8,036 bases of DNA, from NCBI GenBank assembly GCA_021780585.1, contig JAJXYM010000322.1, positions 1 to 8,036 on the forward strand, given 5' to 3'. Of the stretch, positions 1-6,100 are shown in pieces. Made by a program: the position numbers and the translations under genes. Below the pieces are notes generated by a model. The model saw nothing but the letters and a program-made list of their open reading frames with translations. It did no database searches and was not told the origin of the DNA. The stretch's first letter is position 1; each line of letters begins with the position of its first letter. Source of the stretch: Deltaproteobacteria bacterium. GTDB taxonomy: Bacteria > Desulfobacterota > Binatia > Binatales > Binataceae.

Positions 1-1896
1 CGAAGGCGCCGCGCCGACCGGGCGGTTGCCGAAATTGATCGCGCTCGGCGTCACGGTCGCCGGGCCGGTCGACACTACTGTCGCCGTGGGCGTCGGCGTG
101 GGCGTCGGTGTTGGCGTTGGCGTCGGTGTCGGCGTTGGCGTTGGCGTCGGTGTCGGTGTCGGTGTCGGCGTTGGTGTCGGCGTTGGTGTTGGCGTTGGTG
201 TTGGTGTTGGCGTCGGCGTTGGCGTTGGTGTGGGCGTTGGTGTGGGCGTTGGCGTCGGTGTGGGTAGCGGATCGATCACTCCGCACATCGTCGGCAACGA
301 AAGATTCGGATTGGCCCATGTCGAATGCTGGTCCTGATTTGTGCTGGCGATCCATCCGCTAAGGTTCTGTCGTCCGAAAGCGCTCGTGAACGGCGTCGAG
401 TTGTACTGATTGAACCACGTATTATAGTCCGAGCTGAGCGTGCTGACAAAAAGGTTCCACGAAAACGCCAGGCTCGAGCTCAGCACGTAGGCCGCGGAGG
501 ACGCGCCCACGATGGCGTTGCCGGTATGCGTGAAGTATTGCGAATAGAGCGCGTATTGCTGGCCGGTTTCGTAATTCGTCACGTTGCGCGCGGAATCGCT
601 GCCGCCGATAAACAACCCCGCCCTTGAGTTGTCGTAGGTGGTATTGCCGGTCAGGCTGACGTTGGTCGAATTCGCCATCTGGAAGCCGTTGGAGGAATTC
701 GCCAGGAACAAACTATTCTGCACGCTGACGGGACCCTCGTTCGCCTCGATAAACATCCCGTTGGTCAGATTGCCGCAGAGCTCGTAGTCCTGGATCAGGA
801 TGTTGGCGTTGTCGGTGTCGAACCAGATGCCGCCGGTCTGATTATAGGCGGATACGGAATTGGCAAAGGTCGCGTCGTGGATGCGCGTCACCTTGATGCC
901 GTCGGCGTCGAAGCCGGTGAAATTCCCGGCCGCGCCGCGCCAGTTGTTGTTCGAGGTCTGGTTGTTGTTGAAGAGCAGATTTTTGACCTTCGACAGCGCG
1001 ATTCCGTTTTCGCCGTTCCGATCGATCAGGCTGTTTTGAATCGTGACGTTGAGGGCGGGATTGCCCGAGATGGAAAGTCCCAGCCAGTTGTTGTCGTCGT
1101 TGACGCAATTGTCGACCAGAATATTCGCCCCGCCCACCAACTTGACGGCGCCGTTGCCGACGCCGTTGACGGCGGTGCTGTCATACTCGAAGCGCAGTCC
1201 GCGCAGGACCAGGTTGCTGATGCCGTTGGGGGTCGTCAGCAGGCCGGCGCGGGTCGCGACTTCGATCGTCGCGGTCGTCAGGTTGGTCCCGGTCGGCGGC
1301 CAGATCGTAATCGTGCTGCCGTCGGCGACATAAAACGTTCCCGGCTGCGTGAGCGGCGTCGCCAGCGATTGCGTCAGCGGTTGGCCGTTGATTATCACCA
1401 TTTCGCGCCGGGTGACGATCGGTTGCAGCGTCGGCCATCCGGGCGGCGTGGGCGCGTAGCCCCAGCTATAGGGCCACGGATGGGTAAATGTCGCCCCACT
1501 TGCCGGCTGCCATCCGGTGTCCCATACGTCCGCGCCGGAAATAATCGCCGTGCCGGGGTCGATCGCTTCGAGGATCAACGGCGCCGGATTCGACGCGTTG
1601 AAGCCGCCCAGGTTGACGCTTTCGCGGTAAGTTCCCGGCCCGATTTCGATTTTCGTTCCGCCTGCGATATTGTGCTGCGCGATCGTTATCGCCGCGCCGA
1701 TCGTGAGCAGCGGCAGCGCCTGCGTGCCGGGATTGCTGTCGCTGGCGGCGGGATTCGACTGGTCGACGTAAATCGTCGCGCTCACCGAGGCTTCGTTGAT
1801 CTGCGCGCCCGTGCCCTGTGCTCGAACCGGCGCGCAGAGCGGTAGGATTGCCAGCCACGACAGCAGCATCGTGGCCCACCAGAGCTTTGTCTTCAT
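1..1896 (-). CDS. Secreted right-handed beta-helix protein with Pro-Thr linker and start of a C-terminal ASPM/SPD-2/Hydin-like domain (3' end outside window)
   Basis: Reading the minus strand from ATG at 1896 gives 632 uninterrupted codons that run off the window at base 1, so the C-terminus is missing. Residues 1-26 form a signal peptide (KTK, then a hydrophobic core, ending PVRA before Gln27). Residues ~42-72 contain IYVDQSNPAASDSNPGT followed by P-x-x-TI-x-x-A, the N-terminal signature of DUF1565-type parallel beta-helix proteins. TYRES follows near residue 90. Residues ~226-432 are short Asn/Gly-rich turns (VDNC, IQNSLIDRNGENGIAL, NGFQMANSTNVSLTGN) typical of right-handed beta-helix coils. 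Residues 545-604 are thirty Pro-Thr dipeptides. After them SAINFGNRPVG looks like the first strand of an ASPM/SPD-2/Hydin-like domain. GAGG (1907-1910) lies 10 nt before the ATG and supports this start. Beta-helix folds occur in polysaccharide lyases and hydrolases and in non-catalytic surface proteins. I see no catalytic motif that decides, so the substrate is unknown. Confidence 0.9.
   Translation of the reverse strand, partial: MKTKLWWATMLLSWLAILPLCAPVRAQGTGAQINEASVSATIYVDQSNPAASDSNPGTQALPLLTIGAAITIAQHNIAGGTKIEIGPGTYRESVNLGGFNASNPAPLILEAIDPGTAIISGADVWDTGWQPASGATFTHPWPYSWGYAPTPPGWPTLQPIVTRREMVIINGQPLTQSLATPLTQPGTFYVADGSTITIWPPTGTNLTTATIEVATRAGLLTTPNGISNLVLRGLRFEYDSTAVNGVGNGAVKLVGGANILVDNCVNDDNNWLGLSISGNPALNVTIQNSLIDRNGENGIALSKVKNLLFNNNQTSNNNWRGAAGNFTGFDADGIKVTRIHDATFANSVSAYNQTGGIWFDTDNANILIQDYELCGNLTNGMFIEANEGPVSVQNSLFLANSSNGFQMANSTNVSLTGNTTYDNSRAGLFIGGSDSARNVTNYETGQQYALYSQYFTHTGNAIVGASSAAYVLSSSLAFSWNLFVSTLSSDYNTWFNQYNSTPFTSAFGRQNLSGWIASTNQDQHSTWANPNLSLPTMCGVIDPLPTPTPTPTPTPTPTPTPTPTPTPTPTPTPTPTPTPTPTPTPTPTPTPTPTPTPTPTPTPTATVVSTGPATVTPSAINFGNRPVGAAPS
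85..264 (-). repeat. (Pro-Thr)30 linker encoded by a degenerate hexanucleotide array
   Basis: Thirty consecutive 6-bp units (plus-strand consensus YGTNGG) encode thirty Pro-Thr dipeptides without interruption on the minus strand, residues 545-604 of the beta-helix protein. Proline codons mix CCA, CCC and CCG, and threonine codons mix ACA and ACG, so the protein repeat is perfect while the DNA repeat is not. Pro-Thr runs of this kind are extended, protease-resistant and often glycosylated spacers between extracellular domains. Here the run separates the beta-helix part from the C-terminal domain. Confidence 0.97.
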
Positions 1897-1943
1897 CGCG
1901 CTGTTACCTCACCCCGTCGCACATACCCACCATCGCTATTCAA

Positions 1944-1970
1944 TGGAGGTCGCGCGGCGACTCACCTCCA
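1944..1970 (-). promoter_or_regulatory. Inverted repeat in the predicted 5' leader of the beta-helix gene
   Basis: A perfect 7-bp inverted repeat, TGGAGGT at 1944-1950 and ACCTCCA at 1964-1970, has a 13-nt intervening segment. That segment can add a short CGC/GCG pairing with a small bulge. In the minus-strand transcript this could form a hairpin about 50 nt upstream of the start codon, and the minus-strand copy of one arm contains an SD-like GGAGG. No run of U follows, so it is not a typical terminator. A regulatory role is inference only. Confidence 0.35.
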
Positions 1971-1994
1971 CAACCAAGCAATCGCGATGCCGAA

Positions 1995-2019
1995 GTTAAC
2001 TCGTAGTCAACACGTTAAC
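1995..2019. promoter_or_regulatory. Cluster of GTTAAC-like palindromic hexamers
   Basis: GTTAAC occurs at 1995-2000 and again at 2014-2019, with a one-mismatch copy (GTCAAC, 2006-2011) between them. A further GTTAAC-like element lies just before the methyltransferase start: GTTAA at 2173-2177 and TTAAC at 2181-2185, flanking AGG. The repeated palindromic hexamer within the divergent intergenic region could be a regulator binding site. Short AT-containing hexamers recur by chance, so confidence is low. Confidence 0.25.
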
Positions 2020-2053
2020 CCGAATCCGGCCGCGAAGATCAATGAACTGGGCC

Positions 2054-2065
2054 GCAAAATTTTGC
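2054..2065. promoter_or_regulatory. 12-bp perfect palindrome at the predicted transcription start of the beta-helix gene
   Basis: GCAAAATTTTGC is a perfect 12-bp palindrome lying 1 bp beyond the minus-strand -10 hexamer (2067-2072). It therefore covers the region where transcription of the beta-helix gene should begin. A dyad in this position is a classic place for a repressor operator. Nothing in the window identifies the regulator. Confidence 0.4.
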
Positions 2066-2066
2066 A

Positions 2067-2094
2067 ATAATACGCTTTGATCCATTCTTGACAA
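2067..2094 (-). promoter_or_regulatory. Sigma-70-like promoter for the beta-helix gene
   Basis: On the minus strand, TTGTCA (plus positions 2089-2094) and TATTAT (plus 2067-2072) are separated by 16 nt. Each matches five of six consensus bases. Transcription would start near 2060, giving a leader of roughly 165 nt before the ATG at 1896. The -35 shares five base pairs with the -35 of the opposing promoter. Confidence 0.55.
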
Positions 2095-2116
2095 GAAATT
2101 TGAACTATTTTATCGT
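2088..2116 (+). promoter_or_regulatory. Sigma-70-like promoter for the methyltransferase gene
   Basis: A perfect TTGACA at 2088-2093 is followed, after 17 nt, by TATCGT at 2111-2116 (four of six consensus bases). Transcription would start around 2123, leaving a leader of about 68 nt before the ATG at 2191. The surrounding sequence is clearly AT-richer than the flanking genes. The -35 is strong and correctly spaced, while the -10 is weak, which would fit a regulated promoter. Confidence 0.5.
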
Positions 2117-2150
2117 TTATCCTGCAATTTCTGGTGATTTTCGGCAGTTC

Positions 2151-2173
2151 CTTGCAACATCGATGTTGGCAAG
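2151..2173 (+). promoter_or_regulatory. Near-perfect dyad in the methyltransferase leader, abutting its ribosome binding site
   Basis: The core AACATCGATGTT (2156-2167) is a 12-bp perfect palindrome. Flanking CTTGC (2151-2155) and GCAAG (2169-2173) extend the complementarity, with one extra G as a bulge. The dyad ends 2 nt before the AAAGG (2176-2180) that serves as the ribosome binding site for the ATG at 2191. As DNA it could be an operator. As RNA it could fold with a 4-nt loop and hinder ribosome access. Both roles are inference. Confidence 0.45.
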
Positions 2174-2190
2174 TTAAAGGTTAACTGAAA

Positions 2191-3006
2191 ATGAGTTTGT
2201 CCGCAGTGACTGAGCATTCGCCCGGGGGGCGCGAAGGCTCCGCGAACTGCCCCCTTTGCCAGGCGCGCTTCAACCAGCGTCGCCGGGCGGCGGTGTTTCG
2301 CCGCTGCGACTCATGCGGGTTGCTGGTGCGCAACGCCGCGCTGACCACGGCCGAAATCAAGCGCCTTTATCGCGGTAGTTGGTCGCGTCCGGAAACCGCC
2401 CGCAGCGAAACCGGCGGCACCGAGCTGATCCACTCCCGCGTTTACGCCCGAGATCTCGCCAAGACCCTCGGCCGGAGCGATTTTCGCGGCCTCAAACTAT
2501 GCGATTTCGGCGCCGGGCGCGGCGCGATGGTCGAAGCGCTGACGGAACTCGGCGCCGAGGTCTATGCGATCGAACCCTTTGGCTATGACTTCCTGAGCTC
2601 CCGGGGGCTACGCGCCTTTCGCTCGCTCGACGAGCTTCCCGCCGGGCTGCTCTTCGACGGCGTCGTCAGTATCTCCGTGCTCGAGCATCTGGCCGCCCCA
2701 TGGTGCGATTTGGCGCGCCTGCGAAGCCGGCTCAAGCCGGGAGGTTTCGCCTGGCTGACGACGCCCAACGCCGCCGGTCTGACTGCGCGCGTGGCCGGTA
2801 AACGCTGGCGTGAGGCGCTACGCCCCGGCCATCTGACGCTGCTCACGCCGTCCACGATGGAACGGATTCTGCGGGAGGCGGGATTCGCCAGCTTTCGGCG
2901 GCTCAAATGGCTGGTGGGCTATCGCCGCGGTCCGCGGAAATTCCTCATCTATATGCTCCAGGCGGTTGGTTGGGACGGCGAATTGCGCTATCTTGCCGCA
3001 AATTGA
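2191..3006 (+). CDS. Class I SAM-dependent methyltransferase with N-terminal zinc-ribbon-like motif (Methyltransf_23-like)
   Basis: This 271-residue cytoplasmic protein has no signal peptide. Cys20-x2-Cys23 and Cys39-x2-Cys42 form a zinc-ribbon-like pair. The SAM-binding core follows: motif I D105-F-G-A-G-R-G111, an exact DxGxGxG; the acidic end of strand 2, VYAIEP, with Glu128; the strand-4 region FDGVVSISVLEHL (155-167); and LKPGGFAWLTTPN (181-193). RPGHLTLLT near 211-219 and ILREAGF near 226-232 match the Methyltransf_23 pattern. Relatives with a Cys-rich N-terminus often methylate sugars or small molecules in surface-polysaccharide and natural-product clusters. At 271 residues it is shorter than the sugar C-methyltransferases of ~400 residues and lacks their C-terminal domain. 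The substrate cannot be told from sequence. AAAGG lies 10 nt before the chosen ATG. The gene stands alone: beta-helix gene divergent upstream, large NHL gene 178 bp downstream on the same strand. Confidence 0.9.
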   Translation: MSLSAVTEHSPGGREGSANCPLCQARFNQRRRAAVFRRCDSCGLLVRNAALTTAEIKRLYRGSWSRPETARSETGGTELIHSRVYARDLAKTLGRSDFRGLKLCDFGAGRGAMVEALTELGAEVYAIEPFGYDFLSSRGLRAFRSLDELPAGLLFDGVVSISVLEHLAAPWCDLARLRSRLKPGGFAWLTTPNAAGLTARVAGKRWREALRPGHLTLLTPSTMERILREAGFASFRRLKWLVGYRRGPRKFLIYMLQAVGWDGELRYLAAN

Positions 3007-3123
3007 GCGCTGGCCGCAATTGGTTGTCCACAGGCGCGCCGGTTAGGTGCTTCGCGTTCCAGTGCTCATAGTCGGCGGGCTTCGCGCGAACGCTCTTTCG
3101 CATGACCCGACCGTTGCGATAGC

Positions 3124-3152
3124 TTGCCATGACGACTACTGGCATATTTAAT
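3124..3152 (+). promoter_or_regulatory. Candidate sigma-70-like promoter for the NHL-repeat gene
   Basis: TTGCCA (3124-3129), a 17-nt spacer and TTTAAT (3147-3152) each match five of six consensus bases and lie about 32 nt before the ATG at 3185. A short inverted repeat (TGCCA 3125-3129, TGGCA 3140-3144) overlaps the -35 and spacer and could be an operator. The rest of the 3007-3184 spacer shows no clear terminator after the methyltransferase and no recognisable small gene, so read-through from that gene remains possible. Confidence 0.4.
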
Positions 3153-3184
3153 CACCATATCGGCCGCTGATTCTCTCTCGCAAA

Positions 3185-6100
3185 ATGGAATCGTCCCCCA
3201 TGTCCGAATTTAGAATTCGCCGCCCGCAGCAGGTTGGTCGAATCCACCTATGGCTCGCGATCATCGTGGTCCTCGCGGCGATCGGTCTCGCCGCGCCCGT
3301 TCAGGCGACGTTCAACGGCACGGACAATCAGGCCGACGCCGTGCTCGGCCAGCTCGATTTCTCGAAGAACGCCGAGAACTTCGTCGACGCCACCGGACTC
3401 GACGTCGCCACCCAGGCCGGCGTCGCGGTCGATCCGTCGGGACGCCTGTGGGTCGCCGATACCACCAATAATCGCGTCCTCGGATGGTCCAGCGCGGCGA
3501 GCTTCAACAACGGCGATCCCGCGACGATCGTGCTCGGCCAGCCCGACTTCAACTCCAACGCCGCCAACAACACCAATGGCCAGCCTGGTCTGAATCCAAC
3601 CGCCAGCACCCTCGCGGGGCCGACCGGCCTCGCCACCGACGGCGCCGGCGACCTCTTCGTCTCCGACAGCCAGAACAATCGCGTGCTGATTTTCCAGCCG
3701 CCGTTCACCAACGGGATGGCCGCCAGCTTCGTTTACGGTCAGAGCGGCAGCTTCACCACCAACGGCAATTGTATCCACGTCACCAGTCCCGGACCGGCCG
3801 CGTTATGCCAGCCGATGGGTATCGCGATCGATCACTCCGGCGACGTCTTCATCGCCGACTACCACAACCATCGCGTGCTCGAATATGACGCCAGCACGAC
3901 GCCAGGCACGTTCAACGACGGGCCCGGCATGGTGTTTGGCCAGCCCGACTACAACCACAATTACTGCAATGAAGCGCAGGGCGCCGGCCTCACGCCCGGA
4001 CAGAACACGCTCTGCCTGCCGGCCGGCGTCGCGGTCGATTCCGCCGACAACGTCTATATCGCCGATCGCGGCAACAACCGCGTGCTGGAGTTCAACAATC
4101 CGCTCGCGACCCATACGAGCAATCCCAACGCCACACTGGTCTTCGGCCAGCCCAACGGAGCCGGCGGCGCGCAGGTCTTCACCACCGGCTATTGCGACAC
4201 CGTGCCGCCCAACTCGAACCAGACGCCGCTGGTCAACGCCAATACGCTATGCGGTCCGCACGCGGTCGCGGTCGATTCCGGCGACAACCTGTGGGTGAGC
4301 GACGCTTCCAACAGCCGCGTGCTCGAATTCGCCACGCCCGCCGCCTCGTCCAACACCACCGCCGGCCTGGTCCTCGGCCAGACCACCTTCGCCGGGCGCA
4401 GTCCCAACGGCAACAGTTCGACCGGGCAGATCGGCCAGAATACCCTCGCCACGCCCGAAGGCCTCACGGTCAGCGCGGCCGGCAGCGTCTTCGTGGTCGA
4501 TAACGTCGCCACCACCAACGTCACGATCTACGGCGTTAAGCAGACCGGAATTTTGGCCAACTCGCAGAACGACCGCGTGCTGCGCTTCGATCCGGGAACC
4601 GGCTTCGCCAACGGCGCCAATGCGACGGCGGTGCTCGGCCAGTTGAATTTCACCAATTACGAGGAAGACCTGGTCGACGGCTTCGGTCTCGATTGGGAAG
4701 GCGACGCGACCTTCTTCAACGCCATCTCGCCGGCCATTCTGGCCGGGCTCAATCCGCCGCAGTCGCCGCCCGCCCCGGCGACGATCCAGGCCGACGCCGC
4801 GATTCCGCCCGGACCGCCCGCGTCGCCGCCGGACCTGCCGGTTACGGGACTCAATGCTTTCGCGACTGTCGCGCTCGACGTGAACGGCCATCTCTTTATG
4901 TCCGATCCCGAAAACAACCGGGTTCTCGGATGGCCAAGCGCGGCGTCCTTCACCAACGGCCAGCAGGCCGCCCTGGTGATCGGCCAGCCCAACTTCAACA
5001 GCTCGGCCTGCAACGTCGGCAGCGCGACCAAAACTCCGACCGCGAGCACGCTCTGCGAGCCGGCCGGAATCGGGGTCGATCCGAGCGGCAATCTGTTCGT
5101 CGCCGATATCGGCAACAGCCGCGTCCTTGAATACAATCCGCCGTTCGCCGCTAATCCTCTCGTGCAGCAGCCGGCGGCGATTCGCGTCTTTGGCCAGGCC
5201 AACAGCTTCACCACTCATACCTGCGACGTCGGCGGGCTGAGCAGCAGAACCCCCAGCCGTTTCACGCTCTGCCAGCCGATCGCGGTCGCGCTCGATTCCC
5301 AGGCGGATCTCTACGTCGCTGATTTCGCCGATTCGCGGATTCTCGAATACTCCAGCCCGTACACCAATGGCCTTCCGGCCGATAACGTTTTCGGCCAGCC
5401 GGTCGGCAATTTCTCCAGTTTCGGATGCAACACCGGAACGAACAGCCAGGACGCCGGCGGGGTCGGTACCGACAGCCTCTGCGAACCGGTCGGCCTCAGT
5501 CTCGACCGCAACAATAATCTTTACGTCGCCGATTCCGGCAACAGCCGCGTCCTGCAATATCTCGCGCCGCTCGGCGCGACTCCCGGATGCAGCCCGAATC
5601 CCAACGGCAGCGGATGCGCCGGCGACACCATGGCGGACGTGGTGCTCGGCCAGTCCGGCTTCACTGGAAATATCTGCCAGCTTGATCCGAGTCAGCACGG
5701 ACTATGCTTCCCGACCTCGGTCGCGATCGATCCGGTCGGCAACGCCTACGCCGCCGACGCCGCCAACAGCCGTGTGGTCGAATTCGATATTCCGCTTGCC
5801 AACAACGAGATCGAGGACCTCCTGTTCGGTCAAACGGTCTACGGCGCGACGGCGGGATTGTGCAACGGAATCAGCGTGCAAAACGCCAATCCGAGCTTGG
5901 TCGCGCCCTACGCGACGGCGGACAGCCTGTGCAATCCGTTGGCGGTGCTGTTCGACACGGCCGGCGACCTCTACGTCACCGATTCGGGCAACAACCGGAT
6001 GCTCGAGTATCTGCCGCCCTTCGCCGCGACCCAGCCGGGCGGATCGGTCGCCGGCGCCAACGTCGCCACGACCGGCAGTCCCGGCGCGCAAAATGTCGCC

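Noticed and set aside
85..264. CRISPR-like or minisatellite non-coding array
   Set aside because: The units are 6 bp with no spacers, and every unit is an in-frame Pro-Thr pair inside a long coding region.
26..362. Two plus-strand frames encoding Gly-Val and Ala/Leu/Val-Ser repeats
   Set aside because: Both are shadows of the hexanucleotide array that encodes the Pro-Thr linker on the minus strand.
877..1845. Long plus-strand open frame of 322 codons
   Set aside because: It lies opposite the beta-helix gene, whose minus-strand frame has a signal peptide, recognisable motifs and a ribosome binding site. The plus-strand product is Arg/Asp/Val-rich with no domain logic, as expected of an antisense shadow in GC-rich DNA.
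1834..1896. Possible lipoprotein signal in the beta-helix protein (Cys21)
   Set aside because: The residues before Cys21 are L-P-L, which lack the small residue at -1 needed for a lipobox. The A-P-V-R-A cleavage site after residue 26 fits ordinary signal peptidase better.
1904..1933. Nine-codon upstream mini-frame (MVGMCDGVR) ending 7 nt before the beta-helix start
   Set aside because: It has no ribosome binding site, and its last codons coincide with the ribosome binding site of the main gene. Such short frames arise by chance.
2945..3145. 66-codon minus-strand frame over the methyltransferase end and the following spacer
   Set aside because: It overlaps the conserved methyltransferase end, has no recognisable domain, and would start inside the candidate promoter of the NHL gene. 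A real small gene cannot be fully excluded.
3007..3184. Rho-independent terminator after the methyltransferase
   Set aside because: The only inverted repeat (TGCCA/TGGCA, 3125-3144) has a 5-bp stem and a 10-nt loop, with no proper T-run after it. It also sits within a better promoter candidate.
4247..5698. Minus-strand open frame of 483 codons
   Set aside because: It is antisense to the NHL propellers. Its repeated EVGLAEH/D-like phrases are mirror images of the propeller repeat.
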